Of a stretch of 64,000 nucleotides of DNA, positions 44,185-56,490 are shown piece by piece. Location of the stretch: assembly GCF_028009165.1 (NCBI RefSeq), contig NC_079246.1, positions 620,001 to 684,000 on the forward strand. The letters are read 5' to 3'. The stretch is from Akanthomyces muscarius. Its lineage: Eukaryota > Ascomycota > Sordariomycetes > Hypocreales > Cordycipitaceae. The stretch's first letter is position 1. Each line of letters begins with the position of its first letter. A program made the translations under genes and the position numbers. A model generated the notes under the pieces. That model was given only the letters and a program-made list of their open reading frames with translations, did not search any database and had not been told where the DNA came from.

Positions 44185-45834
44185 ATGATGAAGTGTCCAG
44201 CAGAGATTGTCTTGAAAATTTCCAAACATTGCGAAACACGTCGTGATCTGGCTGCCCTTGTGGCAACATGTCGCCAAGTGCACGGCCATCTTGAAGCATA
44301 CTTGTACAGACGGGAAATCGATACTGCGAGGCTTGCCGAACGCGACCATGAGGTGGCAATCTTCCAGGCGTCACACGACCTTGCGCGCACGAGCACCTTG
44401 AGAAAATGGGTCCGGTATATTCCCAAGGACCGGAAAACTGACAGCAGCCGTAGGGGCTGGTACTTGGGTGCCGCTCTCAGGATGGCTGCAAGCGCAGGGA
44501 ACAAACCTGCGGTCATTCTGTCGCTAAGACATGGCGCCCCAAAGAATTCGCAAAACTTCGAGGACCAGACCGCTTTCATGTGCTCACTCATCGCCGGACA
44601 CGTCAGCATTGCCAAACTATTGAGCTCGGCTGGTTGTGACATGTCGCTGGGCACCGAATTTAATTCTCCCTTGCATGTCGCTTGCCGGTTGGGGGACAAG
44701 GCCATTGAGATCATCCGGAAGATGCTTGATTGCGGTATCAATCCCTACAATGTGTCCACCAATTACTTTTCAAGTGCGCCTGGTGAGGCAGCTGGGGCGG
44801 GATCTCTCGGTCTGCTACAGCAATTCGCAACTCGAGGTGTAGATCTCTCCAGTGGCGTTCATTATACGATACAGACGCTGCCAGTCTATGCAGCCTTGGT
44901 CAACTGCCAATATGAAGCACTTGAATATCTCCTTCGGGCTGGCTTCTTCCCACCATGGGACAGTCACAACGGGCGGATATTGCTGGCGCGGATTTGCAGC
45001 CGTGCTACAGTAGGGTTGATGCGGCTATTCTTTAAGTACACAGGACTCACTGCGAATTCACTTGTGGGCCAGCTTGATCCACTTCTCATACATGTTCTAA
45101 AGAGCAGGGTAAATCAGGATCGTGTGCGCTTAGTGCGCTTTCTCATCTCTCAAGGCGTTGAGGTCAATTGTTGCGATATACACGGCACCTCAGCATTGGC
45201 TCATGCAATATCGCAATTCCGTAGTGACAGTGCTGAGCTACTGGATATACTCATCAACTCCGGTGCCGACGTTAGAAGATCTTTCTGTCTCATCGAAAGA
45301 GCTATCCTTGACAGATCTTTCCATTGTTTAGCACGGCTCATTCAGGCAGGGGTAGATCTTTCAGAACGGGGACCCGGTGGTATGACACCACTTATTCTGG
45401 CTTCAGCTCTACTAGACGGCCGTGAACTTGTCGAGATGATACTCAAGCACGAAACGGACAACATCAATGCTGTAGACGACAACGGCGAGACAGCGCTACA
45501 ATGCGCCGTTCGCTCGGGTTGCTCCGGGTCCGTGCAAAAGCTTCTCGACCACGGCGCGGATGCCAATCAATTTACAGAAGAGGGAACATCAATTCTTTCA
45601 CTTGCCGTTCGTCACAATGAGCTTGGGTCTTTGTACTTTCTCTTGAATGCAGGCGCAGATGTCGACGCTTTGGATCAAGACCCCACGGGATTATCTCCCC
45701 TGATGCACGCCATCATGAGAGGAAACTCTCTCGCTCATTGGACTCTGTTAGACCATGGAGCCAGCCGTGAAGTGCGTGACAAGACAGGAAGAGGTGTCAA
45801 GGAGCTGAGTCTTGAATGCAACTTTACGGGATAG
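44185..45834 (+). CDS. Ankyrin-repeat protein with F-box-like N-terminus
   Basis: A single exon of 549 aa. The first 45 residues (CPAEIVLKISKHCETRRDLAAL) resemble an F-box, a weak call. From about 95 on there are some ten ankyrin repeats, clearest in the C-terminal half (GMTPLILASALLDGRELVEMIL, GETALQCAVRSGCSGSVQKLL, GLSPLMHAIMRG). Ankyrin arrays bind proteins; with an F-box this would suggest a ubiquitin-ligase adaptor. Such genes vary greatly in number among Hypocreales. The start is the first of two tandem ATGs. Confidence 0.8.
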   Translation: MMKCPAEIVLKISKHCETRRDLAALVATCRQVHGHLEAYLYRREIDTARLAERDHEVAIFQASHDLARTSTLRKWVRYIPKDRKTDSSRRGWYLGAALRMAASAGNKPAVILSLRHGAPKNSQNFEDQTAFMCSLIAGHVSIAKLLSSAGCDMSLGTEFNSPLHVACRLGDKAIEIIRKMLDCGINPYNVSTNYFSSAPGEAAGAGSLGLLQQFATRGVDLSSGVHYTIQTLPVYAALVNCQYEALEYLLRAGFFPPWDSHNGRILLARICSRATVGLMRLFFKYTGLTANSLVGQLDPLLIHVLKSRVNQDRVRLVRFLISQGVEVNCCDIHGTSALAHAISQFRSDSAELLDILINSGADVRRSFCLIERAILDRSFHCLARLIQAGVDLSERGPGGMTPLILASALLDGRELVEMILKHETDNINAVDDNGETALQCAVRSGCSGSVQKLLDHGADANQFTEEGTSILSLAVRHNELGSLYFLLNAGADVDALDQDPTGLSPLMHAIMRGNSLAHWTLLDHGASREVRDKTGRGVKELSLECNFTG

Positions 45835-46660
45835 CGGTTTACAAAAGGTTGAGGCTTTCGCTTCTAGATCTAGATTTCACCTCGCTCAGACTGTATCTGC
45901 CCGTTCATTCTATTATATTCCCCAATATCCCTAGCCGCACAACTTTTCACTATCGATAATGGGTGCACCAATGTCATAAACTCAACAAGACAACAAAGCA
46001 CCACTCCAAAGGTACTGCACCTACACGTCACAGCTCTGTAGAGTTCAATTGCAATGTACTCGCTCTAGCAATTTCGGGATGGCCGAGAAAGTAGGACTCT
46101 TAAATTCAGGAATCAACTGGCCTCCATAACTTGTCACTTGCAGCTCCCCAGGCCTAACCATAGTGTTTTCAGCTGCGCGCCCCCTCTTGCGACGGTCGCA
46201 TCACCAGCAACGAGGCTCCGACGGCGGGTGGGTATGCAGCCTCGGCGCTTATTTCCTCGACGATTTCATGCAATAGCTTCGGCTGCAAGTACAGCACGAA
46301 GCTGTGAATTAGTGCGCATTTGGACTCGCATCAATGATAATCAGTATCTTGTTAGCCACACGTCTAAGACGAGAATTACTGCACGCTGGCGTAGAGCAAC
46401 GTTCTCGTCACCGGCAACAAGCAATAGCCTGGTGTTGTTGGTGGTGGCTGGCGACCTGGTATGCAGGAGACGTCCGCTTTTGGTCGCCTGCATTAGACTT
46501 GAAACAGGGTGCTGTCTATTAATAGTTCACAGCATCTCCCATCAGTCGTGCCGCTGTGCCCCTTTTTCTTTATAAAGACGGCATCAACACATCTTCGGCA
46601 TAGTCTGTACACTCAACCTTTCAACACTACCTGTCCTTCACTTCCTACCTTTTATCCAGT
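45835..46660. other. Intergenic, upstream of the dynamin gene
   Basis: About 830 bp without a supported gene. A TTTATAAAG box at 46568-46576 is about 85 bp before the dynamin start codon, and the leader after it is C/T-rich, as expected for a promoter. Confidence 0.5.
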
Positions 46661-49426
46661 ATGGCAGTCTCTCTCGATTCAGATGCACTTCAGGAGCTCA
46701 ATTCCCCTGAAGCTCAGCAGCTTCACGACCTCACCAAGGAGCTGTCCCGCATCGGTGTTGACAGCATTGTCGACTTGCCGCAAATTGTCGTGTTTGGTGG
46801 TCAGAAAGCAGGCAAATCTTCCGTCTTGGAGGCCATATCCCATATCAGGTTTCCTACCGATATTGGCTTGTGCACGCGCTTCGCGACAGAGCTGGAGCTT
46901 AAACCTGCTACGGAGACACGCATCAGTGCGAGCGTGAAATTCGCAGACGGCAGGGAGTCCAAGTCGCTCAGCTACGATGGCTTCCAGGAAAGCGACTTGC
47001 CTGAAATCATTCAGAAGGCGAAAGAAGAAATGGGGTTTGCAGGCTCTGGCCAGGGCTTCACCAAGGACATACTCAGGCTGAGTATTGAAGGACCGTCAAT
47101 GTACCCTTTACAATTGGTGGATCTCCCGGGTGTATTCTCAGCCTCTTCAGCAGAGCAAACCAGCGAAGATATCAAAACGGTCGATAATCTAGTGAACAAT
47201 TATCTGCGGCAGAAAAGCAGCATCATCATGCTGGTGATTGCGGCAGAATATGACTACCATAACCAAGTGACTTTGGGACGAGTCAAGGCGTTCGACGACT
47301 CAGGAAAGCGCACAATCGGAATCATTACCAAACCAGACAAGTCAGGATCTGACGAAATCCGGAAGCCTTATATTCAACTGGCGTCAAACCAGCAGAGTGA
47401 CTTCAAGCTAGACTTAGGCTGGCATGTCATGCGCAACCGAGACACGCGTAATGAGCCGCATGATTTTGCGGCTCGCGATGCGGCCGAAGCCAGATTCTTC
47501 GAGGAATCAAGCTGGGCAGTGATCCCTCGCACCGACCGAGGGGTCAATGCGCTTCGTGTCAGGCTCAGCAAGATTCAATTTGATCATTTGCGTCGCAGCA
47601 TCCCCGCCATTATGCAAGAGATGAAAAACAAGCTTGCCGAGCGAGAGGAGGAGCTTGATCGATTGGGCACCGCGCGCTCGGAGGTTGGAGACATACGCAA
47701 CTTCCTCTACAAAAAGGCAGACGCGTTTCAGCAGCTAGCCAAGGAAGCTGTGGAAGGCCGGTACCACGAAGCATTTTTTCGCCGCTCTCCAGACCAGTAC
47801 AAGCTTCGAGCCCAGCTTCGAAACTTTAGCGTCGTGTTTGACTACACATTGCGGACAAAGGGCGCAGAGCGAAAGGTTGTCGAAGGTTGGCAGTTCAACG
47901 CCGATTTGTCCAGCCTACCCAAATATCTGGAAGAATTTCTCGCGGCAAACCCTTACCCTTTCGCTGACCCAGAAAGGTGCACTTTTGAAAGCTTGAGTGA
48001 CGAGCTAAACAAGGAAGCGGCCAAGACGCGCGGCTTGGAGTTCCCCGGTTCCACGAACGACAATCTCGCTCTTCGCTTGTTTCAGAGACAGTCTCAAAAG
48101 TGGGAAGAGATTGCCCAGCATCACATTGCAATGGTCACCACGAGTGCCCGGCTCTTTGTGGAGAGGGCCATGGAGTTTCTCATCGGCCCGGCGGACACCG
48201 ATCGCACCACGGACGCCATCCTGCGCACTATTGTAGACAGCTTTTTTGAAGAGCACGAGCAGCTCCTGAAGGAGAAGCTGGAGGAGTTTATCCTGCCCTA
48301 CCGTGAGGCCTATGCTTTGCCAGTGGATCGCGAATTTATCACGCTGAATGGAGCCAAATCTGCCGCGCGACAGAGAAAGCAGCTTGGGGATCTGCTTCCC
48401 ATTTATACCATTAACACGGACAGGGAAAGCGGCAGCTTCGGCGACCAAAGAGACGTCACACTGAGCGAGAAGAACTTGCAAAAGCTGTTATCCGAGCGCA
48501 GTGGTCGCAACAACCAAGGCGAGTTTGCGCCGGGCGATGTCCTCGACGCGATGGAGACGTACTACGAGGTAAGCATAATCATTTCACACAAAAAGAAATT
48601 CGTCAAAGAGACGAGAGAGAGCTGCAGTATTGACGGAGAATAGTTGTCACGCAGAACTTTTACGGACAACATCATAAATCTTGCTGTAGAGAGCTGCCTG
48701 GTTCGGCGCATACAGCACATCTTCACACCGACGAGCGTGAGCGAGATGAGCGATGACCGAGTGAAGGAACTTGCAAAAGAATCGGATCATGTCAAGGCGC
48801 GTAGGGAAGACTTGAAGAAAGAAACTGCCAAGTTGAAGGAAGCACTCAAGTATTGCAATCGATACAAGCCCAGGACTCTAATCTGTGAGTACAACACCCC
48901 ATCTCTTTGCAGCTTTCCAGGCTAACTGGGCTTTTTCCCTTTTACAGCTCAGAAGAACAAAGAGCCAACAGCAGCACAGAAGACACCAGCTGTCGCCGGA
49001 AGCAACTCCACGCCAAGCGCGAATGAGGCATGGGCAAAAACCACTGCGCTCTTCCAGAGTCTCAACGCCCCCGGAGGGAAGGACACACCAGCTCCTGCAA
49101 GTTCCATCTTCGGTGCTAAGCCATCTTCGGCCACAAAGGGTGCTGCTAACGGCCAGAGTCCTGTTCCACCACTTTTTGGCGGTTTAAGCGCCGCGCCCAC
49201 CAACAAGAATCCAGCTGCGTCACCTGGTGCCTCCCCTTCGTTCTTTTCCTCTGCTACCACGTCAGGCACAACCCCGGGCCCACTACGAGGCGGCCTGTTT
49301 GGTAACGCAGGATTTGCCCAGCCACCGAACGGATCCCCATCGCGAACGCCAGAGTCATCCGCAAAAGCCCCCGCGCCATTCAGCGGTCTCAGCTCGAGCA
49401 ACCTCTTTGGAAATCCAAAGGCTTGA
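46661..49426 (+). CDS. Dynamin-family GTPase with an FG-motif C-terminal tail
   Basis: Three exons (46661-48568, 48644-48884, 48948-49426) give 875 aa. The GTPase domain shows GGQKAGKSSVLEAI (P-loop, about residue 45; Lys where Ser is usual in GxQSxGKSS), LVDLPG (about 153) and ITKPD (about 223). The stalk/middle region follows, then a GED-like segment encoded by exon 2 (TFTDNIINLAVESCLVRRIQHIF). Exon 3 encodes a 158-residue low-complexity tail with four FG-type motifs (SIFGAK, PLFGGL, GLFGNAG, NLFGNPK). Fungal Mx-like dynamins have similar layouts; membrane remodelling is the likely role but the site is unknown. FG motifs could bind nuclear transport factors, which is speculative. Confidence 0.88.
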
Positions 49427-50060
49427 CAGTCCTGGGGTGCCTTCAAAAACCATCCTTCCAGTAAAGCGACCAGTATTGTACCTCTTCAAATATATATAGC
49501 CGGGATAACATGCTCTTCATCGCGGCACATGTATTAGATTAACCCAGCCATGGCGCCCGCTTTTATAGGTACAAGCTCAAATAGACCTGAAAAAAAGATC
49601 ATGTTTCAAAAATTTCATATTTTGGAAATATTATTGCTGTGGAAGAGGAGAAAGAGTATGCACGTGCAGGGTAGTAGTTTAAAAGTGCAAGGCCATCGGG
49701 AGGCGACAATTTAGTGGGGAAGCTTTGGCGCAATTCCAGCACCTCAGCCGAAAGAGTAATTCAGCTATCAATTTTAACTTGAGACCACATATACGTAGCT
49801 AAAGGGTTTACACTCTGTTCTTCATTGCGAGAAAAGTATGCGCCCCGAACGAAGCAGCTGAAGAAACTCGCAACTGGTCTACGCACCTACCCTACACATG
49901 CAGCTGTCAAGCCCCCACTCGCCACTGCTAGCCTCAAAGGTTCTTGCGGTTCATTCGCCGAAGAGCGAGTCCATTTGGATGATTCGAACTTGAATTGCAT
50001 GGATCTAATTATTCGCAACAAATGATCAGTGTCCAGCTCACCTGTTTGGAGCCGGCACCT
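48940..50060 (+). repeat. Segment duplicated downstream (copy 1)
   Basis: This stretch, the last exon of the dynamin gene and about 630 bp beyond its stop, recurs in altered form at about 55530-56490. Matching blocks lie in the same order and orientation in coding, intronic and downstream sequence. Confidence 0.75.
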
Positions 50061-50410
50061 AGGATTGTCACTGGAGTGAGCCTGTGCACCACAACGGCAT
50101 ACGTATCACGGGGTATCGGTTTCTATTGCATGATTAAAATTAGTGCTCTGCCAAAAGTGGAGTACAAGGGAGTGCCTTAGTTTAGTTTTAAGTTGTTTGG
50201 ACTGGAACTGCTAACATTCATATTAGCCTCGGCAATTAGGAACTCGTGAATCCCGGGCTCGCATTTCTTAGGATTCATGGGTGCAAAATGCCTCTGCATT
50301 ATATAGTGAAAGATTTTATAGTGACGATAGATATTATGACGGCATATTGCCGCATTCTATAAGCTATCTATGTCGCGGCCTCTCGGGCTCTCTATTAACA
50401 AGGTCCTAAC
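49427..50410. other. Intergenic, right part of duplicated copy 1 and 3' flank of the repeat-protein gene
   Basis: About 980 bp without a gene. The left two-thirds belong to the duplicated segment; the rest is AT-rich 3' flank of the Ser/Thr-rich gene. Confidence 0.5.
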
Positions 50411-53400
50411 TCACTGACCGAAAATAGAACTATTGAGGCACTCCACAATAGAGCTTCCGTCACCTTTTGATTTCAGACAAGCTGCGGTAGTAGCATTGTC
50501 TGTGAAAGGACCGAGGGCCTTGTTGCAGCTGTTTATCTTGCCCTTGGCAACTGGGCTGGGCAAACCTTCCAACGACAGGCAGTCCTTTGGAAGTTGAGTG
50601 ACGCACTCTTTTTGTAATACTGATATGAGGCACGAATGTATACCTTTCCCAGAGACACCAGTAAGACAAAGCGCAACCGCTGGAGTGGCAAAGATGCCCA
50701 ATGCAAGGTTGCATCTTGGGATTTGCAGAGGCAAGCCTATGACACCAGTTGTCTTGAGTTTCTCACATGCTTTGGGAAGAGGAACGACGACACAGGGGGG
50801 AGTCGGTGTGGGCGATGTCTGACTAGAGGTTGTGGAAGTAGAGCTCGTAGTAGACGATGATGACGAACTTGTTGTACCACCAGTAGATGTGCTGCCCGTG
50901 AAAGAGCCGCTGATGGAAGAGGCACTGGTAGAAGAACCACTAGTAGAACTATCTGTGGAGGAACCACTTATAGAAGTACTTGTAGATGTGCTACCTGTGG
51001 AAGAGCTAGTCGTGGAAGAGCTGGTCGTGGAAGAGCTGGTCGTGGAAGAAGAGCTAGTTGTCGAAGAGCTAGACGTGGAAGAGTCTGTCGTGGAAGAACT
51101 AGCTATAGAAGGACTACTTGTAGAAGAACTGGTTGTTAGAGAGCTAGTCGTGGAAGAAGAGCTGGTCGTAGAAGTGGAAGTCGTAGAAGAGCCAGTTGTG
51201 GAAGAGCCAGTTGTGGAAGAGCCAGTTGTGGAAGAGCCAGTTGTGGAAGAGCCAGTTGTGGAAGAGCCAGTTGTGGAAGAGCCAGTTGTGGAAGAGCCAG
51301 TTGTGGAAGAGCCAGTTGTGGAAGAGCCAGTTGTGGAAGAGCCAGTTGTGGAAGAGCCAGTTGTGGAAGAGCCAGTTGTGGAAGAGCCAGTTGTGGAAGA
51401 GCCAGTTGTGGAAGAGCCAGTTGTGGAAGAGCCAGTTGTGGAAGAAGAGCCAGTTGTGGAAGAGCCAGTTGTGGAAGAGCCAGTTGTGGAAGAGCCAGTT
51501 GTGGAAGAGCCAGTTGTGGAAGAGCCAGTTGTGGAAGAAGAGCCGGTTGTAGAAGATCCGGTCGTAGAAGAGCTAGTCGTAGAAGAGCCAGTTGTGGAAG
51601 AGCTAGTCGTCGAAGAGCCAGTTGTGGAAGAAGAGCCGGTTGTCGAAGAGCTAGTCGTCGAAGGGCCAGTTGTGGTAGAGCTAGTCGTAGAAGAGCTAGC
51701 TATAGAAGAAGGGCTACTTGTAGAAGAACTAGTTGTTAGAGAGCTAGTTGTGGAAGAAGAGCCGGTCGTGGGAGAAGAGCTGGTTGTGGAAGGAGATCCG
51801 GTCGTAGAAGAGGAGCTAGTCGTCAAAGTGGAAGTCGTAGAAGAGCTAGTCGTGGAAGAAGAGCTAGTCGTGGAAGAAGAGCTAGTCGTGGAAGAAGAGC
51901 TAGTCGTGGAAGAAGAGCCGGTCGTGGGAGAAGAGCTGGCCGTAGAAGAGGAGCTAGTCGTCAAAGTGGAAGTCGTAGAAGAGCTAGTCGTGGAAGAAGA
52001 TCCGGTCGTAGAGGATCCGGTCGTAGAAGAGCCAGTTGTGGAAGAAGAGCCGGTTGTAGAAGATCCGGTCGTAGAAGTGCTAGTCGTCGAAGAGCTAGTT
52101 GTAGACGAGCCTCCCGAGGGTGCGGAAGATGGGCCTGTGGAAGAGCTGCCCGTGGAAGAGCCATCTGAGGACGAGCTATCTGTGGCTGTGGAGGAGCCGC
52201 CCGTGGAGGAACTGCCTGTCGAGGGACTGCCTGTCGAGGGACTGCCTGTCGAGGGATTGCCTGTCGAGGAGCCGCCTGTAGCTACAGATGAGCCACCTGT
52301 GGAAGAACCGCCTGTGGCTGTGGAAGAACCATCCATAGAGGAGCCGCCTGTGGAGGAACTGCCCGTGGAAGAACCGCCTGTGGAAGAACCGCCTGTGTAG
52401 GAGCCGCCTGTAGAGGAACTGCCCGTGGAGGAACTGCCTGTCGAGGGACTGCCTGTCAAGGAGCCGCCTGTGGAAGAACCGCCCGTGGAGGAACTGCCTG
52501 TCGAGGGACTGCCTGTCGAGGAGCCGCCTGTGGAAGAACCGCCTGTGGCTGTGGAAGAATCATCCATAGAGGAGCCGCCCGTGGAGGAACTGCCTGTCGA
52601 GGGACTGCCTGTCGAGGGACTGCCTGTCGAGGAGCCGCCTGTAGCTATAGATGAGCCACCTGTGGAAGAACCGCCTGTGGCTGTGGAAGAACCATCCATA
52701 GAGGAACCGCCTGTGGAGGAACCGCCCGTGTAGGAGCCGCCCGTGGAAGAGCCACCTGTGGCAACAGATGAGCCATCTAAAGATGAGCCGCCCGTGGCTG
52801 TGGAAAAACCACCCGTGGAAGAACCATCCATGGAAGAGCCGCCCGCGGAAGAGCCGCCCGTGGAGGAGCCGCCTGCCGACGAGCCGCCCGTGGCTGTGGA
52901 AAACCCACCCGTGGAAGGGGTACCAGTAGAGTAGCCCCCTGTAGTAGAATGGTCGCCTGCAGATGAGCCCCCTGAGGGAGGGCCGCGGGTAGATGAGCCA
53001 CCTACGGCTGTAAATGAGCCACTCGGTGCACCGCTAATACCGCTTTTAGCTGGGTACCCCTCAGATGACACTTTATTGTTGATGGACCCATCTGATACTG
53101 GATGTCCTCCACCATGGACTTCATCTGTTTCGTTAGGCCCCTGAGCTGGCAGCGTCGCAGTGGCGGAGCTGCCAGAAATACCGCCCGCCTTGTCAGTATA
53201 GGCGAGCGTTGGCACTCCATCTTCTCCAGATCCAAAAGCATTGATGTTGTTTGTGTCCCGGCTGCAACAGGCACTAACACGGCAGGCTCCGTCAGGCGGT
53301 CCATCAATGGACGGGTCAACAACATACCACTCTGAACAGCCTATGTCTTTCAGAGGTAGATATGTTGTAAAAGTCATCGTGAAGACATCTTCATTTTTCT

Positions 53401-53452
53401 GTGCCTTACAGAGGCAGAAAAGAAACAGGAGCAACACCGATATAGTTCTCAT
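50411..53452 (-). CDS. Mucin-like secreted Ser/Thr/Gly-repeat protein with Cys-rich ends
   Basis: A single exon of 1013 aa. A signal peptide ([17 protein letters not shown]) leads into a short Cys-bearing domain (residues about 30-70). Residues about 150-870 are low-complexity repeats: first GGSSTGGSS types, then SSTTG, with a tandem run of identical 5-residue units. The last 125 residues form a second Cys-rich domain (about eight Cys) starting [14 protein letters not shown] and ending at FGQ. No GPI signal or C-terminal membrane helix is evident. I infer a heavily O-glycosylated surface or adhesive protein. The family is not recognised. A TATATAA box (about 53560, minus) lies about 110 bp upstream. 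The long antisense open frame here is an artefact of the repeats. Confidence 0.8.
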   Translation of the reverse strand: MRTISVLLLFLFCLCKAQKNEDVFTMTFTTYLPLKDIGCSEWYVVDPSIDGPPDGACRVSACCSRDTNNINAFGSGEDGVPTLAYTDKAGGISGSSATATLPAQGPNETDEVHGGGHPVSDGSINNKVSSEGYPAKSGISGAPSGSFTAVGGSSTRGPPSGGSSAGDHSTTGGYSTGTPSTGGFSTATGGSSAGGSSTGGSSAGGSSMDGSSTGGFSTATGGSSLDGSSVATGGSSTGGSYTGGSSTGGSSMDGSSTATGGSSTGGSSIATGGSSTGSPSTGSPSTGSSSTGGSSMDDSSTATGGSSTGGSSTGSPSTGSSSTGGSSTGGSLTGSPSTGSSSTGSSSTGGSYTGGSSTGGSSTGSSSTGGSSMDGSSTATGGSSTGGSSVATGGSSTGNPSTGSPSTGSPSTGSSSTGGSSTATDSSSSDGSSTGSSSTGPSSAPSGGSSTTSSSTTSTSTTGSSTTGSSSTTGSSTTGSSTTGSSSTTSSSTTSTLTTSSSSTASSSPTTGSSSTTSSSSTTSSSSTTSSSSTTSSSTTSTLTTSSSSTTGSPSTTSSSPTTGSSSTTSSLTTSSSTSSPSSIASSSTTSSTTTGPSTTSSSTTGSSSTTGSSTTSSSTTGSSTTSSSTTGSSTTGSSSTTGSSTTGSSTTGSSTTGSSTTGSSTTGSSSTTGSSTTGSSTTGSSTTGSSTTGSSTTGSSTTGSSTTGSSTTGSSTTGSSTTGSSTTGSSTTGSSTTGSSTTGSSTTGSSTTGSSTTSTSTTSSSSTTSSLTTSSSTSSPSIASSSTTDSSTSSSSTTSSSSTTSSSTTSSSTTSSSTGSTSTSTSISGSSTDSSTSGSSTSASSISGSFTGSTSTGGTTSSSSSSTTSSTSTTSSQTSPTPTPPCVVVPLPKACEKLKTTGVIGLPLQIPRCNLALGIFATPAVALCLTGVSGKGIHSCLISVLQKECVTQLPKDCLSLEGLPSPVAKGKINSCNKALGPFTDNATTAACLKSKGDGSSIVECLNSSIFGQ
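51190..51555 (-). repeat. 15-bp tandem array inside the repeat-protein gene
   Basis: About 17 near-identical copies of a 15-bp unit (plus-strand AGTTGTGGAAGAGCC), then a 3-bp insertion and some six more copies. Each encodes one SSTTG unit. The uniformity suggests recent expansion, so the copy number likely varies between strains. Confidence 0.9.
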
Positions 53453-55529
53453 GTTGAAGGCAAAATCCTTGGAGTTTCGGTTTGATGGCTAGTACTTGAG
53501 GGTTCGCTTCTTAAGTGACAGGTCAGTACGCAAGGACGGATGTGATACGACTAGGGTTATATATTCCAATATTACTGCTATATTCTAGAACTCCAAAGCA
53601 CATAAACCGTACATTTTCAAAAATTCTTCAACGGTTTTAGTTTGGATACACTGACTTCTCTCACGTGCGGATAAGGTTTCGGCTAATCGCAAAGCTTACA
53701 CATATAAAACTTGACCGTTTAACTCAATCTGGATGGTCAACAGTTTGTTTCAGTTGGACTGTAAGCAAAAACTTCTTTTTGTGGCACTTCTTGTATTGGT
53801 CAAGGGCAGATCAAATTACCAGGGAACGTACGCAACCGGCGGCGCTAACCCCGTCCCCACGAAATCAGTTGTTGTTGCGGACATATTCCGCATAAACTAG
53901 CGTCTTCGCGGAATCTTTCTCTGAAATTAGCGTACCTGTTACGGTAAAACGCCAAAATATTGATTTAGTATTTACCGGCTCTGCGTTCTCCAGCCGCCCA
54001 CCGTAGCATTGATTTACTGGTAGCTACTTTTTAGGCCCGCGCAAGCCATCCGATTATTGGAAACTAGGCCTCACTTTGCCCCTGCCCGCGACGGAGTCCA
54101 GAATTAAGAAGACCGTTGGGCTACAAGCACCTCACTAATACTATATGCAGTTTGAAGTAGGTGGTAGATGGTTGATGGGCAGCCATCTGGTAGGAAGTAT
54201 AGATGCTATTTTCAGACGTAGCTTTGCACGTGGGCGCGCCCGCAGCCTGCGCAGCAGTGATAAGCGTAACGTGTCCAGACAGTTTGAACGCTTTCAGGAA
54301 ATCATGGAATTCTTGCAAAAGTGTAACTACCAGTCGTCATGCATACGGAGAATTATGTCCGCATGTGTGATCTAAGAAAGCAAACTCTCCCGGTAAAACG
54401 GGCAATAGAGAACCGCAAGCGGGATATAGAGAAAACTGGAATTTTGCTCAATTTATCCATATTTCCGTCCTGGGCAGATTAGGCTGTTGAAAGATTCTGA
54501 GGAGCGGTAGTCGGCTGCTGAAATTTCTGCCGGACGTAAAGTACTCCCCCAAACTATAATTTGGGCACTCGAGCCGGCCGATGCTAGGCTGTCGCCGATC
54601 CACTGAGACATATAGTGGGCAACGTTCATGTTTCTAGTAACTCATGTAATGCTCTGCTGCTGTGTATATGGCCCAGGTAGAAACTGTTGGCAGTTCGGGG
54701 AGAGGTGGCGTTGGCATCTATCACCTCTTCTAACGAGTCTATGGTGATCGCAAGCTCGAAAAAACAGTAGGTAGCTCGAATCCCACTCTGTGAAGATGAC
54801 AGCTTACGAGGTTGCCGCTGAACGGTTTGAGTCGAGCATTTCCACCCTGTCTTAGAGCCATTTCCCGTGTGGCTGGGCAGGGGCGTACTTTGAGACCAAG
54901 AGGCATGCAAGGGTGTTGGTGTGGCGCTATTGTCACGAACCTGATAGATTCAGTGGACTTTATGGATGTTTGACCTCGTTGGCTACCATTTCTGGATCTT
55001 TTTGGTCTCTTTGGCCGAGTGGTTACGCAGCGCTGCCGGTCGTCACAGCTATGCAGCGAGAGTTATCACCTCCCACCGTGCGAGCATCATATAAACCCGG
55101 AACTTTTAACACAACTGTGACAAGAAGCTTCTTAAAGCTATGATTAGATTCTTAATCAATGCTCAAATTCAAATCAATGCATAGTTGTTAGAATCATAAA
55201 GGATTTATATGATACGTGTCGGGAGGATCTAGTGGTGGTTGAAAGCTGCTTATTAATTAAGGTTATCTATATCTACAGTAGCAGATCTAAGCTAGCTAAG
55301 AGTGGGTCCATCGCTGATCTGGGCCAGTGAGAGCCCTGCATTCAGTGACTGCAGCAGTGGCTGCAACAATAGTCTTTTGTCAGCTGGCGTCAAAGTACAA
55401 GAGAACATTACAATGACGAGGGCAGTCGCTGATCAATTATCCTCTGTATGCATACCCTATCTTGTGAATTTAGACAAGAAGAATTGCGGAATAAACCTTT
55501 AGTAGTATATCAAAAGAACGCTTACAATA
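53453..55529. other. Intergenic
   Basis: About 2.1 kb, AT-rich, with no supported gene. It begins with the promoter of the repeat-protein gene. A tRNA A-box-like string near 55018 is not backed by a B-box or a foldable cloverleaf. Confidence 0.45.
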
Positions 55530-56490
55530 ATTTATGCCTCTGCGCAGGTCCCTACGCTGGAATTCCTCTTTTCAGAAGAATATCAACCGCATATTGGAGG
55601 GTCAACAGCAGCACAGAAGCCGTCCACCTCGCCAATCTTCTTTGCAGCCAATTTAGACACAGCACCCGGCTGAGGGCCCGGTGGCTACGGTCTGTTCAGT
55701 ATTGCATCGTTTTCTCAGCCATTGAACGGATCGCCCCCGCGAATGCCGGAGTCGTCGGCAAGGGCGGCAGGGCCATTCAGCGGCTTCATACCGACCGCGA
55801 ACTCGAGCAACACATTTAGGGGTCGAACCCCTAGTTGGCTTGGGTCATCTCTAAAGACGATCTTTCAGTTACCGCGTCCAGTATTGTGCCTCATTGGGAA
55901 TAAGTTTGGCGAGAACGGCACGCATTTAGCCGTGATACTTGCACTAGTTCGACCATGATGCCTGATGCTATAGGTACAAAGTTCAAAAGAAAGAGAAGGC
56001 GCTGCAACAAATAGATCATTGACTTGAACTTCCATAGTTCGAAGTTACTACTGCTCCGAGTTGTCGTTGCAGGTTCCACTGTGAACTCACCCAGTGCAAG
56101 GCGCTCAATGCAAGTTTGTTAATATCACTCAATGCCACCAGTGGGAAGGCACTACGCCACACCGTCGTATACCACGCCAACGATTTATCCACGTATTTAA
56201 TGTAGCTTGTGTCAGCATATGCGTAGCTACATATGTTCATAGCCCAGTCCCTTATTGCGAGCATTCACGAGAAACTGATGCGCCGTAAACAAAGCAGCTG
56301 AAGGAGCCAGCAACTCGCCGTGGCTGCCCAGCTAGCCCACACAGATAGTCGTCAAGGCCACCATTCGCCACTGTTGGGCCCAAGCGCGTTGCAATACGAC
56401 CGCCGAAGAGCGAGTCCGCTGGCGATTGTCCGAACTTAGATTAAAAGGATGGAATTCCTTGGAACAAACCACCGGTGCCTAGCTTGGCTA
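55530..56490 (+). pseudogene. Decayed duplicate of the dynamin 3' end and its downstream flank (copy 2)
   Basis: Part of intron 2, the start of exon 3, its end and the 3' flank of the dynamin gene can be traced here in order. Shared blocks include CAACAGCAGCACAGAAG (compare 48965), the CCATTCAGCGG block (compare 49376), CCAGTATTGT (compare 49469), TATAGGTACAA (compare 49564) and, near 56250-56420, ATTGCGAG, AAGCAGCTGAAG and CCGAAGAGCGAGTCC (compare 49825-49975). About 200 bp of exon 3 are missing and the frame is broken by stops, so no product is expected. Confidence 0.75.

Noticed and set aside
50832..52400. 522-codon plus-strand open frame made of Val-Glu-Glu-Pro repeats
   Set aside because: It is the antisense of the tandem repeats of the Ser/Thr-rich gene; a 15-bp unit without stops keeps other frames open too. 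It has no signal peptide or unique domain.
55015..55100. tRNA-like string (TGGCCGAGTGG)
   Set aside because: It resembles an A-box only; there is no B-box at the right distance and no acceptor stem pairing.
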